Below are positions 42,801 to 53,679 of a stretch of DNA of 64,000 nt, one piece after another. The stretch is from Corythucha ciliata (lineage: Eukaryota; Arthropoda; Insecta; Hemiptera; Tingidae), in contig CM075937.1 of assembly GCA_038030265.1 (NCBI GenBank), positions 10,478,001-10,542,000 of the forward strand, in the 5' to 3' direction. The translations under genes and the position numbers were made by a program. The notes under the pieces are model-generated. The model saw only the letters and a list, made by a program, of their open reading frames with translations. It did not search any database and was not told where the DNA came from. Every line of letters starts with the position of its first letter. Positions within the stretch are counted from its first letter, which is position 1.

Positions 42801-43564
42801 TTGCTTGTTTTATGTCAGATAGCATTTACTACTCTAGTCCGTTGCCGGAGTATGCATCTGTGTACACTGCCGAGTTGTACGCAATCGATCATGCAGTGAA
42901 CTATTGCATCAACCAGGCCCATAGTAAGGTGCTGATCCTAACAGATTCTCTCAGTTCTGTTACAGCTATGAGAAACAGGTTTACATCCGATGATCTGGTT
43001 AACCAAATCCAGACGAAACTATATGGTCTAAGTAAGCTAGGGAAAGTAATTTGCTTTATGTGGGTCCCCAGTCATGCAGGAATTTACGGAAATGAACGGG
43101 CTGATAGGCTTGCTAGAGAAGCGGCAGGGTCAAGGCCCTGTGAAAAGAAGGTGCGAACTGAGGATGCTAGGAAGTGGGTTAAACAAAAAGTGTGGCACAA
43201 ATGGCAAATGGAATGGAATGGAGCAACAACCCAATTGAAAGAAGTAAAGCCAAATGTCGTACAAAAGCAAGATGTTACTCACCTGAACAGAAGCGAAGCC
43301 ATCAAAATTGTACGTCTTCAAACGGGGCACAGTAGGTTGACGCATGGCCATCATTTGACCGGAAGTCGGCGGCCGCTGTGTGATCGATGTAATTGTCCTG
43401 TAAGTGTCAGGCACATAGTAGAGGAATGCCCAATTTTTGACGTCCAACGAAGACAGTACTTGCCTTTTCCCTTGCCCTCGTATAAGGAGCTGCTAAGCTG
43501 GGCAGATAATCAGAAGAAAGTTTTGAATTACCTGGAAAAAGTTGAAGTACTTAAATTAATATAG
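39830..43564 (+). CDS. element beta ORF2: endonuclease, RT and RNase H, intact, 1244 aa
   Basis: Complete non-LTR replicase; it would nick target DNA and copy element RNA there. APE endonuclease (1-230): N20 in WNLRG, E47 in QETHF, D145 and N147 in LTDANVHH, D196 in AIDLS, S219-D220-H221. RT (about 490-780): IVPILKPGKDP, SYRPISLTSCMGKLFERLV, FDVKNAFDRV, GVPQGSVLS, YADD at 682-685, FLGVYFDSKLRWKKHI. RNase H (975-1100): D981 in TDGSK, E1015 in AELYAID, D1039 in LTDSLSS, D1092 in NERADRLA. C-terminal Cys/His cluster from residue 1184 (CDRCNC..HIVEEC). The first ATG is 20 codons before the endonuclease core, as in related ORF2s. No inactivating change seen, so it may supply protein in trans to relatives. 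Confidence 0.95.
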   Translation: MNTKQGNAFIERPNFFLQWNLRGLYTRSDELKSIIGEYDPLVLALQETHFSDNNVYSLSGYTVSQKSCVVAAGGRRHGGVALYCKESIKCNAITLNTNLQAVAIRVEVPCALTICSLYLPDQRWDENEIRQLILSLPATVLILTDANVHHAAWGSSRTTLPGRVLESLIKNVHLTILNDGHPTHFNASNGSFDAIDLSIVSSSLAADFEWIVLPELHQSDHYPILLKHNSMTRSSENIERWVFTVADWEKYTKALDLPGLTYNLENDVRIYTDAILRAAKNAVPRQKPKNILRQRRVPWWNYEIQRANRQKKAKFNYFKRHPTMENLIAFKKQRAHERLLKQNAKRKSWEEYIKTIDLRTSSSEVWAKIRALKGQKRNSAPVYINGSNNGAFLSNPYEIANEYAKHYAAVTADINYPIETRHNLECQNFLNVSLEATVREDYNAPFMLDELERAISGLSHKKSPGLDDIANELLVKLSVHNKEKLLNLFNALWAEGYYPRVWKLAVIVPILKPGKDPQRLESYRPISLTSCMGKLFERLVNFRLMNVLEKNYLINKFQTGFRPGHSTEDQLVYLEQFVQDAFLDREHVTAVFFDVKNAFDRVFRSEVIKQLDEWKFKGSLPRIIRSFLQSREFVVRIGSCYSAQFTQETGVPQGSVLSVTIFLIAINKLICNLPRQVRASVYADDLAIFFRHPHDATNGTPLQVAIDQIIENATYAGLVLSEEKTVAVHFCRLRTPHSRPTLFLQTTEIQYKEEYKFLGVYFDSKLRWKKHIHETIAKCERTLNVMKAVSNHKWGACTDTLLKIFDSLVRPRMDYGSVAYGDARKSWLLPLDRVYQQGLRIAVGAFRTTPIWDLFVLSSCLPPEHHRNLARLKYALRLRRNSAHFLRKHVFDANRVQDYRQFITRTRPYAVKLEEIMGEMEIRLPAVIERENEIYPWLYPQTNFDLTLHVTQKKLLPASAVVSLLCQALEKYQGYQHIYTDGSKTNDGVGFACFMSDSIYYSSPLPEYASVYTAELYAIDHAVNYCINQAHSKVLILTDSLSSVTAMRNRFTSDDLVNQIQTKLYGLSKLGKVICFMWVPSHAGIYGNERADRLAREAAGSRPCEKKVRTEDARKWVKQKVWHKWQMEWNGATTQLKEVKPNVVQKQDVTHLNRSEAIKIVRLQTGHSRLTHGHHLTGSRRPLCDRCNCPVSVRHIVEECPIFDVQRRQYLPFPLPSYKELLSWADNQKKVLNYLEKVEVLKLI

Positions 43565-44017
43565 TTAAATAAAATTATGGTAAAAAGGGGTTAGAAATGA
43601 AATGCTTACCTGCATAGCACTAAGACAAGTAAAAGCCTTGAGAGGAAATGTGAGTGTGTGTGATGAAATAACTGTGATATCAAAACGGGTGATAATTTTT
43701 GTGTAAAATGTAATTTATGTGAGTGTGTGTGATCAAATAGTAACTGTGATATCAAAACGGGTGATAATTTTTGTGTAAAATGTAATTTATGTGGTAAAAA
43801 TGGGCTGTGATGAAAAATGAGATAGACCAGAGATGCATGAGAGATAACTTAGTGATAAATTACTCTAGTCTGAACAAAATAACGAAGTAGGATTGAGTAC
43901 AATATTATTAAATTCATAATACAGCAAGAAAGATGGGCTAATAACCATTGGAAGTTGATGCCCTTAAAAAAAAAAAAAAAAAAAAAAAAAAATAATAATA
44001 ATAATAATAATAATAAT
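43565..44017 (+). other. element beta 3' UTR with 71-bp duplication and microsatellite tail
   Basis: GTGAGTGTGTGTGAT and CAAAACGGGTGATAATTTTTG each occur twice, about 71-75 bp apart (43650 and 43721). The end has GGGCTAATAACC..GTTGATGCCC at 43935-43963, a possible GGGC/GCCC stem, then A27 and (TAA)n. Confidence 0.8.
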
Positions 44018-44250
44018 TTGAGCCCCTGTGGGTGGGGGTGGAGGAGTTAGAATACATCCACCGTATCCTCTGCGTGTCGTAAAAGGCGACTAAAAGAGGC
44101 GGGGAGGCGGACCCGTTAGCCTGGTAAGGCAGCCGTCTAAGGGAGTAAACCCCTACAGAAAAACCACAATACACTAACACACATTCAGTACACACCACAC
44201 AACACAAATGAGACATTACACTGACACAGCTACACGCACACCTTTAAAGG
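44018..44250 (+). promoter_or_regulatory. element gamma 5' leader (putative internal promoter region)
   Basis: GC-rich leader between the beta tail and ORF1. Non-LTR elements of this group usually carry an internal promoter at the very 5' end; no TATA is seen here. The core TGTCGTAAAAGGCGACTAAAAG contains a GTCG..CGAC inverted pair. Function inferred from position. Confidence 0.4.
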
Positions 44251-44973
44251 AACAAAACTGCCTGATAACATTGAGGTGGCATATCAAAGATTCAAAGTGA
44301 GACCTTTCGTAAGTATGCCTCTTCGCTGCTTCAAGTGCCAAAAATTTGGTCACATTTCGCAGGCCTGTGGGTGAGTACTTCAATATGCCACTGTGGCACT
44401 ACTCATAGCAAAGAGGATGCATGCGCGGAATCACCAGTGTGTGCGAATTGTCATGGACCACATAGTGCAAGAGATCGGAATTGCCCAGTATTTAGTTTTG
44501 AAATGAAAGTTCAAAAGGTCAGAGCGGAAATGAACCTAAGTTATTTTCAGGCTAGGGCATATATTAATAGCAATTCAGTGGTCAAGGAAGGTATATCGTA
44601 CCTTCAGAGAGCTAAAGTTCAGTTAAAAGGAAATCAGAATCCTCTACGAGACAGTCGCCAGCTGTCTAGAAATATGGTCGATGGGTCTGACGTGACAGAG
44701 AAGAGAAAAGACATTGGGATGAAGGTTTTAGCAGTCTCAAAGTCTAGAGAGGAAGAAATTTCCCAAAAAGTGTCACAGGGTCTTGTACCACTTGTGACTG
44801 ACCTGGAGAAGGCTACGCAAGGTGACCTTTTCGAGAGCGTCAGCAGGCAGAAGCCGGTTCACCCAGGAAAGGGGGAATTCTCCAACGGGACGATGCCACA
44901 AGAGGAATCAATAATGAACAAAAAACGGAGGGGTGGGAGACAGAGCATCCAAAGAGTGACAGGAAGGGGTTAA
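44251..44973 (+). pseudogene. element gamma ORF1, internally deleted
   Basis: Begins inside the protein just before the zinc knuckles: LPDNIEVAYQRFKVRPFV, RCFKCQKFGHISQAC (CX2CX4HX4C), frameshift near 44370, then CHCGTTHSKEDAC and CANCHGPHSARDRNC. The charged C-terminal half runs to 44973. The end (GKRPKG, then RGSWEEQRKTGRRK) is in another frame at 45080-45165. The N-terminal 150-200 residues are missing. Confidence 0.8.
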
Positions 44974-45235
44974 GTCCCGCCATTGAAAGTATGGTAAGTC
45001 CCAGTGAGGTCAACCTATCTCACCCAACTCTCGAGGAGAAAGATATTACACCTAGTAATACTGATGGCAGTCAGAGTTCAACCGGAAAGAGGCCAAAAGG
45101 TTGACCCAAGAATAAAACAAGGGGAAGCTGGGAAGAACAGCGGAAAACTGGCAGAAGGAAATGAATTGGGATAATGCAACAGAGTACCTGCAGAAGTAAC
45201 CTCAGAATTTACCTTAGTATCTGATATATATAAAC

Positions 45236-48200
45236 ATAAAATTCAATGGAATATTCGTGGTTATCATCATCACTCCGATGAACTACGTTTTCTAATATCC
45301 AAGTACTCTCCATTTCTCGTGGCACTCCAGGAGACTCATTTCTCAAGTTCTTTTCATGCGGTCCCACCGCAATTTACACTGTACCACAAAAGCTGCGAAC
45401 CCGTAGTAGGGGGAAGGCGGCACGGAGGAACGGCAATTATGGTGAAAAATCAGTGTAAGCCATTGGAAGTTCCTATACAGTCTACTCTTCAGGCAGTAGC
45501 AATTCGGATTTCTTTTCCTATCACTGCTACGGTTTGATTGCGGCACTGCCTCCTCCTGTTTTGATAATGATGGATGCGAACTGTCACCACATCTCCTGGG
45601 GATCGAGGCGCACCACGCGGGTTGGAGACTCCCTTGCTCATATATTATCTGATAACCACCTGATCCTCCTCAACAATGGCTCACCTACTCATTTTACTGC
45701 GAGTTCTGGATCATTTTATGCAATTGATCTGAGCATTGCGAACGCAAGTCTTGCATCAATGTTTGATTGGGGCGTGCTTCCTGAACTCCACCGTTCGGAC
45801 CACTTTTCCATTCTGCTGACCCAGACTGCGATACTCATGGTGAATCCGGAGTGTCTGGATCGGTGGCTGCTACATCGCGCCGACTGGGACAGATACTCAC
45901 AATGTTTTTTGGTCCCAACAATTACTAACGATTCTGATCTGGATGTTGACAACTTTACTAATGCAATCATTAATGCTGCAATCCAATCAATTCCACGAAA
46001 GTCTCAAAATCAAATGCGCCCATCAGTCCCATGGTGGAATGATGAAATAGGACGGGTCAATCGCAATAAAAAATCTGCGTTTAATAGATACAAAAAATGT
46101 CCCTCAATGCCTAATCTGATTGCCTTCAAGCAGCTTAGAGCACGTGAACGCCTGTTGAAACGGGCTGCGAAAAAGAATTCGTGGCAAGAGTATGTATCAC
46201 AGATCAATCCCTCTACCTCAAGCAGGGAAGTTTGGCGAAAGGTGAAACCGCTTAAAGGTATGGTGGCCACTACACATCCTGTAGCGATTACTACTTCAAG
46301 TGGTTCCGTTGCTCGTGCACCGTCTGACGTGTGCAACTGCTTGGCAGACCATTTTGAAAAAACTACCTCGCTAGAACCTATGAATGCAGCACGCCTGCCC
46401 CTCCAAGAGATATATTTTTCTTCAGCGCAGCATGTTAATGAGGATTACAATGCTCCCTTTACATTGGATGAACTTGAGTATTTCGTTTCTCAGCTTCCAA
46501 CCAACAAAGTCACCGGGCCGGACAACATACCAAATGAACTGGTAAAGCATATGCCTAAACGGTGTAAAGCTTATCTACTAAGCCTCTATAACTCTATGTG
46601 GAGCAAAAATTATTATCCTAAGGCCTGGAAAAGCCCAAATTGTTCCGGTCCTTAAGCCTGGAAAGGATCCTTTTGAAGCAAACAGCTACAGGCCCATTTC
46701 GCTCACCTGCACCCTTGGAAAACTCTTTGAAAAGATGATAAATTATAGATTGATGTATGTCTTAGAAAAGAATCACCTGATCAATCCTTTTCAGACGGCT
46801 TTCCGATCGGGTTATTCAACTGTGGATCAGCTGCTTAAAGTCGAAGAGTACATTCAGAACGCTTTCCTAAACAGGGAACATGTCACGGCAGTGTTCTTTG
46901 ATATCAAGAGTGCTTTTGACCAGGTGAGTCGAGCAGCAATCCTCCAACAACTAGCGCAGTGGGGTATCGGAGGGAATCTTTCCCTAATGCTACAAGATTT
47001 TCTGATAGATCGACTTTTCTCTGTCCAAATTTGTGCTACACGCTCTAGTCAGCGCAATCAAGTTACTGGCATCCCCCAGGGATCTGTGTTAAGTGCGACT
47101 CTTTTCCTAATTGCCGTAAATAAAATTACGAATGGTATCCCATCCAGTGCCCAAGTATCAATATATGCTGATGATATAGTACTCTACGCAACACACCCGA
47201 AGGACCCCCAAGAGCAAGATCTGCTGCAATATGCCATGAATAAGCTAGTGCAAAATGCTGCCCAAATTGGCTTGCGTTTCTCGAAAGAAAAAACCACTGC
47301 CGTGCACTTCTGTAGGCTGCGACCCCAGCATGAACCCCCAGCTTTAATTTTAGATGATTCTCTAGTCCAGTACAAAGACTGCCATATATTTTTGGGTCTG
47401 ACCTTAGATAAACAGCTGCGGTGGAAGGAACATATTCACAACATCAACGTTCAATGCTGGAAAACACTGAATCTGATGAGAACCTTGTCAAATCACCAAT
47501 GGGGTTCAGATTCCACAACATTGATAAACATTCTTAACTGTTTAGTGAGATCCAAAATAGAATATGGAATTCAGGCCTACAGCTCCGCTAGGAAAAGCTG
47601 GTTACTGCCACTAGAAAGAACGTACCATACAGGCATCCGGACAGCCCTTGGAGCATATCGGACGACTCCTGTTGAAGACTTGTATGTATTATCAAATACC
47701 CTGCCCCTGAAGCTTCGGTTCCAACAGGTAATAATGAACTATGCGGCAACCATGCAGACAAAGCCCAGACACTTCTTTGATGAACCCTTATTCAATGTGG
47801 CTCATAACGAAGAATATTCCAACCTTCCAAGTCGTTCCCAACCATTACCGGTGAGGCTAGGTGAAATATTCTCTAAATTAGGAACCAGCCTCTGCCCAAC
47901 GATTGCGTACAGCCAACCCGAAAATCCTCCGTGGCTATATCCAAATTTTATGATCGACGTCTCACTAACGAAACTTTCGAAGGAGCAAGTGACAATGTGG
48001 GTCCACTTCAGTGAAATGGTATCTAAATACGTGGGATTCACCCAAGTTTACACGGATGGTTCTAAAATGACTTCATCAGGAGTTGGATGTGCGTATTTTG
48101 TACCATCATCAAACGTCTCCTTTATTTGCCCATTGCCTCCACTACGCAGAAGTCCACGGAATATCCATCGCATTGGATTTCTGTGTAACTACTAATGATT

Positions 48201-48850
48201 CTGTGTCATTCCTTGTCCTAGTAGACTCTCTCAGTACTCTAACAGCCATAGGTAATAGATTTACGAAGGACTCAGCTATAATTTGTATTCACCATAAATT
48301 GTGCTGTTTGAATGCTCTGGGTAAAGCGATAGTTTTCAGCTGGGTTCCAAGCCATGTTGACATCCCAGGAAATGCGCGAGTCGATCTGCTAGCTAAGGCA
48401 GCTGCCCAGTCACTTCCCTATGACCGGCAGATTCCAGCTAGGATTGACGACGAGAAAGCACGGTTGCGTCAAGTGATATGGGCAAACTGGCTGGAGCAGT
48501 GGCAAAGAAGTGGCACTCATCTTCGGTCCATAATCCCGGACCCTCGAAAATACAATCCACCGGCTGAAATGTCACGGAAAGATAAAATAGTCATTCTCCG
48601 CCTTCGAACTGGTCATTCTAGACTTATGAAAAGTCATTATCTCACCCGAGAATCTAGACAGATGTGTGAGACTTGCGGAGCCGAAAATAGTGCAGAGCAT
48701 TTGCTTACAGTTTGTCCGAGGTATGATAGGGAAAGACAAGATAGTAGATTGCCAAGTGGCATTAACTTCATCACACTATTGGCGTCAAATAAATTCTTGC
48801 CTAGCATTATTGAATTCTTGAAAAGAATTGATCAATATCATTTACTTTAG
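45236..48850 (+). pseudogene. element gamma ORF2: endonuclease, RT, RNase H; frameshifted
   Basis: Homologous over its length to the 1244-residue ORF2 of beta. Endonuclease: IQWNIRGY (45242), ALQETHFSSS, break and small deletion at about 45534, then MMDANCHHISWGS and SDHFSIL. Frameshift at about 46640 in the RT entry; then VPVLKPGKDPFEA, FFDIKSAFDQV, GIPQGSVLSATLF and YADD near 47166. RNase H starts YTDGSKMTSSGVG (48050); another shift at about 48110-48190; then HYAEVHGI, LVDSLST and GNARVDLLA. The C-terminal Cys/His cluster (CETCGAENSAEHLLTVC) is intact. At least three frameshifts make it inactive. Confidence 0.9.
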
Positions 48851-49221
48851 AAACCATGTGTATTTATTTACTTATTTTGTTTTTTGGTTGTCCACTTGTT
48901 CTGTTATAATTATTCGTATAAATATGTGATATGAAATACCCACTGTTATACACGTCTGTGATATGGAATTGTGATCGACGTATTATATATGTATAAATGA
49001 ACTCAGTATGATAAGAAGAACAGGCGATACAATCTAGTTATGATCAATTGAAGAAAGATATGTCCAAACTATACATATAGGATGTGCCTCCAAGGTACCT
49101 GGAAAACACAAGATGATGAAACAGAGAAATTAATAATATCAGTGTGGTATAAGTAACTATATTTCAACAAATTCACACCTCATGAAAGGCTAATGACCTC
49201 AGCTGTCGACGCCTACAAAAA

Positions 49222-49255
<34 letters not shown>

Positions 49256-49259
49256 TATA

Positions 49260-50885
49260 AAGGGGATCGCTTAGGGCAAGTTCTTTAGTTGCTTTAGAGT
49301 AAACCGCACTACCTTCGACTTTGTTGGGTTCACTTTAATCCTCCATTGTGCACACCAGTCGTTTACCCGATTAAACATCTACTGTAAGTCACTCTGGGTT
49401 ACTTGACAAATACCTTTAGTGAGAATAGCTGTGGGAGGTATGACGAGTATAGATGAGCACAATAGTGGCCCCCACACGCTACCTTGAGGAACTCCAGCGG
49501 TAATCCTTCGTGGAGAGGACACAGAGGATCCAACCGTTACTGAAAATGTTATTCTGTGTAGATACGACTTCAAAAGGCGGTATGGTGTATCTGGCAGGGT
49601 GTCTTTTACTTTGGCTAGTAGTCCTTCATGCCACACCAAGAAGAAAGCACCCACGCACACAGAGCACTCTTCATATGTGTCAATGATCACGCTTGTTACT
49701 CGGTGAAGTTGTGACAGGAGTGATTTTGCCTGAAACCGAATTGCGTACTTGGGAACTTGGAGCTCAAAAAGGTCATGAAGTGAGAAAGAAGCAGCCTGTC
49801 GAATATTTTTGAAAGGTGGGATAGTAAGCTGATTGGATGGTAGCTTGATTATTCGTTTTTGGGCTTCCCGGGTTTTGGGATCATGACTATAAGGGCATGT
49901 TTCCAAGAAGTCGGAAAGTACCCTAGTCTATTCATTGCATTGTATATCTGTGGCAGGTACACCATGGTTTTGCGGTGAATCGATTGAAGTAGAGGTTGAG
50001 TGATCATAATCCTTTCCTGGTGCTTTTTTGGTTTTCATTCTGTTTATCATGTTCCGGACTTGCCCAGGAGTCACGTGAACTTTAAGAACAGATAGCTGTA
50101 GAGGTTCCTCCAATTTTTTAAGTAGTTGATCGGCATGACTTTGATCACTGCAAGGGTTTGGACTGTACTGTTCTTCAAGCAAAATGGCGAAAGCTTCGGA
50201 TTTTTCGATACAAGTCGTGAGATTTGTGTTGTTATAACTTGAGCGGAGGGATATTTTCGTAATGCTTCAGAAGTGCTTTCGCCTTTTTCGTTTTCTTTCG
50301 CTGATGCTTCTTCCTCTCTCAGGGTTGCTCGGACGTCATTCGTAGCTCTATTTAGCGCTTGTTTATCCGTAGGATACCGAGACCGATTCCACTTATTCAG
50401 GCACTCTCGCCGTACGCTGTGAAGATGACTAACTCTAGACGAGTAGGTGAGAGAAGTACGTCGGCGACTATCGTAGAAATCGCCACGTCCACGTCACGTC
50501 TGGTTTTGAGTGTTATGTGAAGTTCCGTAACGTTCTCAAGAGTTTCGGAGTACATTTTCCAGTTGAATGAGGCTTTAATGAGACAAGGTCTGCGATGTAG
50601 TTTGCAAGCTATCAATTGTAGTTCAGCCAGCACTGGCGGGTGATCTGAGCTTAGTTCTGGGACGATAGTAGGGGTGGATTGAAAGTAATGAGCATTTTTT
50701 CCTACAAAGAAGTCCAGTAGATCTGGAATCCCTTGTGCTTGGTCAGGGTAGTATGTTGACCCAGTTGGGCTGAATACGTTTAGACCCAACATAATTTACG
50801 GCATCCTTGAGCACTTTTCCCCTAGGATTGGTAACATTTGAGCCCCATGCCTGGTGCTCAAAGTTGAAATCGCTAGCCAGTTACG
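49260..50885 (-). mobile_element. Jockey-like non-LTR element, 5'-truncated remnant
   Basis: Minus strand from the endonuclease (SDFNFEHQAWGSNVTNPRGK, about 50860) through PTGSTYYPDQAQGIPDLLDFF and ELSSDHPPVL (D-H pair), the linker (LKTRRDVDVAI), MKTKKAPGKD, RT parts (FQAKSLLSQLHRV, LPDTPYRLLKSYL, GVPQGSVWGPLL) to WRIKVNPTKSKVVRFT near 49290. The YADD motif region is damaged. It stops where the gamma tail begins, so its 3' end was lost or displaced by gamma. Clearly the same lineage as 18494-19505. Confidence 0.8.
49379..50792 (-). pseudogene. Jockey-like ORF2 pieces (endonuclease end, linker, RT)
   Basis: Three open stretches: 50792-50397 (endonuclease C-terminal half), 50182-49928 (pre-RT linker with NRMKTKKAPGKD) and 49906-49379 (RT fingers and palm). 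Stops or shifts separate them. The catalytic FADD box expected after GVPQGSV..PLL is not readable. No RNase H is present, consistent with the Jockey clade. Confidence 0.75.
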
Positions 50886-53150
50886 AAGAGCGAAGTATTG
50901 TTAATTTTTTGCCTTTTATTCGGGGTTCGATCCCCAGGGTCGTGGGAAGGGGGGGTCGCCCATGAATTATGAATCAGGTAGATAAGTTCGTTCTCTACTC
51001 ACTCTTTACAGAGACTGAAGTCCAAAGTTGAACGCGCGCGATAATTGATGACAACACTTTAATAATATCGTTTCTATACTGAATTAGTAAGTTCGTGTTG
51101 GTGAGGGAATGAGGGGAGGGGGTCCTAATTTAGCTCGACCGTTTTTCTTTTTAAATGAAGGCCGATAACGTAAGACCACGTTCTTTTATAGGTTTTAGTG
51201 ACTTGCAGGAGATCTATCCCCTTTTTGACGGAAAAAGTTTGTGGTGAATAGTGAAAGGGAAAATTGTGAGGGAAGTGAAGAAATGGCGGGAATGAGGCAA
51301 AAGGAAGAGAAATGAATGAAAAGGCCATTGATAAAAAGAGCTTGAGGAAGACGTATCACCTAGTTTGGTGTGGAGAAGGGAAGGGAGAGGAAAAAAGCTT
51401 TGGCAAGCATACTTACACTTTCAAAAGGGAATTTGGAGGGAATCCAAGCGTGTATATTTCAGGGGTAAACTTTTATCGTGAAAACGGGATGAAATACTTT
51501 TTCTTTTTTTTTTTCATAAAACCCTCCTTCATGAGTCAGTTAGTCGTAACAAATTGTGATTGTAACTTTGTGACCATTTATGGTGGCCCAATTGAAATCC
51601 TTAGAGTGCTTAACACAAGAGCCTGGATGTCCAAGATGTCGGGGGATAGAACGGGACTCAGTCACGGCTCTGTGTGGCCATATCCTGTAGAATTTTCCGC
51701 TTAATGCCCGCCCGTGGCTCACTGTGCCGTAGAAACTGTGGAAAAAGGATCCGGTAGCCGTCGATTGGCGTAGCTAGTTCAAGACAGAAGAGTGGGCAGG
51801 TTTTTGGGATTCCCTTTGAGCCCTCGAGTGTAATCGTTCCAACAATGAACGGCTTTCGTTAATATTAGAGGGGCATCAAGATTAGGGCGCTTCCAGAAGC
51901 GGCTGGACCGTTCCAGTGCCGGTAGTTGGCCACTAAGAAAAGAGGTCCCAAAAACTTGCAAGAAACTAGAACCTGCAAAACTTAAAATCACGCAGATATT
52001 AAGCCCAGCGCACCCACCATAAAAAAAAAAAAAGAGATCCTTTCCTTTCCCCCAAAAAGGGCTGAAACTCTCAATTTCACTTAAATGAAACTTTGGAACC
52101 AAGTGTTGCAACTTTGCCCGGGGGAGAGGAGCTTTTCAGCCTACGACAACACGCAGTCCATTGAGGACAGCTAACCTATAAAGCCTGAGCCCGCAAGAAA
52201 CAGTTGCAAATGTCCAATTTCACGGATATTTAACGCTGAAACTGCAATTTTTAGGATATTAGGACATGTAAATTGCAATTTCCACGAAATCGAGAACCGT
52301 AACATGCAATTTTGAGGGACGGTGAGGCTATGGCCGCAGTCGGGGCCGACCAACCCAAGGTCCCGGCTCAATTAACACAAAAAAGGGCCTCAAAATTCCG
52401 ACTTTTCGCTTGAATTATGAGCCATATGAAACCTGCTTTATTAAAGCCAGGATAGCCCGCAGTTGGTTACGGCATCAGGACGCCTCCAATTTCGTGGATA
52501 TTTGCCCAAAAACTATTGTGAGTTTGCGCGGCTATTCGTCACGGCCCAGCTAGCTCCGGTTCCATGGTAAAGAAAATCCCGAAAACTGTCAAATTCACGA
52601 AAATGTAGAAAACATTTGATCAAATTATGACCGGAAACTAACAATTTTGCGGATATTTAGTCTCGAAACTGGAAAATTCGCAGTTTTTGGCTCCCAGAGC
52701 TTTGAGCGCTGTCAAGGCCCAGCATCCACACAGGCACTCAAAAAAAAAAAAAAAAACAAAAACAAAACGCGAAACTAAGACGCGAAACGTTCAATATTGA
52801 CAATTTCAGACAATAAACTTCAAATTTCTTTGATATTTCCCTCCAGAAGGTTGAAATTGTGCGGTTTTTTGGCCAAACCGCAAAGTTGTTGCAGCCCGGG
52901 CTTCACGATCAGCCCCGAAGCTTGCGAATTCCCGGATGTTTAAACCCACAACTAGTGATTTCGAGGGTATTTAGCTTCAAATGATGTAATTTTGCGGCTG
53001 TTTCTCAGAAAGAGCGTTTTCCTAAATTGCATCTGAGAATTAACGCTTTTTGGTAATTTCATCCGTGAATAATGAGCGCTTTTCACAATTTTATCTACGA
53101 ATTGGCAATTTTTCACTTTTATTTTTAAACTATCGCTTTTTGAAGCGATG
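50886..53150. other. no recognisable gene; degenerate repeats
   Basis: A few simple runs (T-run at 51505-51514, A-run at 52021-52033, A-run at 52740-52756). From about 52980 short T-family units appear (ATCTGAGAATTAACGCTTTTTGG). GGCGTAGCTAG at 51769 recalls hAT ends, with a possible inverted partner CAGGCTACGCCCATG at about 60009, but no matching target duplication was found. Confidence 0.4.
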
Positions 53151-53560
53151 AATCGTAGTAGAATATAGAATAATATAGAAGATGTATGGAAGAATTATAG
53201 AATAATTTAAAAGAATTATAGAAGAAAATAGAAGAATTGTAGAAGAATATAGACTAATATAGAAGAATTATAGAAGAATATAAAAGAATTATAGAAGAAT
53301 ATGGAAGAATTAGGGGAGAATATATGTAGATGAGTAAAGAAGAATTATAGAAAAAAATAAAAGAATATAGAAGAATTATATAAGAATATAGAAGTATATA
53401 GAAGAATATGGAAGAATATAGAAGAATATATAAGAATTATAGAAGAGTATGTAAGACTTAAAGAAGAATATGGAAGAATTATAGAAGAATATAGAAGAAT
53501 TATAGAAGAATATAGAAGAATTGTAGTGAATTATAGAAGCATAGAAGAATTATAGTGAAA
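53150..53560. repeat. minisatellite, ATAGAAGAATT-type unit
   Basis: About 400 bp of ATAGAAGAAT(T/A) units of 11-14 bp, variable in length and sequence (also ATGGAAGAATT, ATAAAAGAATT). Confidence 0.85.
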
Positions 53561-53679
53561 CGGCAACTAACGACCGGCACATGGTAAATGTGTCGGTCAC
53601 ACATTTGTCAATATTTGCCAAATAACTTGGCAACGCGTTTCGATTTCCAGTTTTTTCGTTTCCAGGCAACGCTAGAAAT

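Larger units (their letters stand above)
39155..44017 (+). mobile_element. element beta: I-group non-LTR element with intact ORF2
   Basis: Follows the tail of alpha directly. It holds the end of ORF1 (39188-39748), a complete ORF2 (39830-43564), a 400-bp 3' UTR with a 71-75-bp tandem duplication (about 43650-43795) and a tail of 27 A then (TAA)n at 43966-44017. The 5' end is truncated inside ORF1, so the zinc knuckles are lost. ORF2 has no stop or frameshift, so this is probably the youngest copy in the chain. Confidence 0.9.
44018..49257 (+). mobile_element. element gamma: I-group non-LTR element, defective
   Basis: Starts right after the tail of beta with a GC-rich leader (CTGTGGGTGGGGGTGG, GTCGTAAAAGGCGACTAAAAG), a type of 5' leader seen in arthropod non-LTR elements. 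ORF1 is internally deleted, ORF2 is frameshifted in several places, and the 3' UTR ends AAGGCTAATGACC..GTCGACGCC plus (TAA)n at 49216-49257. The leader makes it close to full length, unlike alpha and beta. The next sequence, at 49260, is a minus-strand Jockey-like remnant. Confidence 0.85.
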
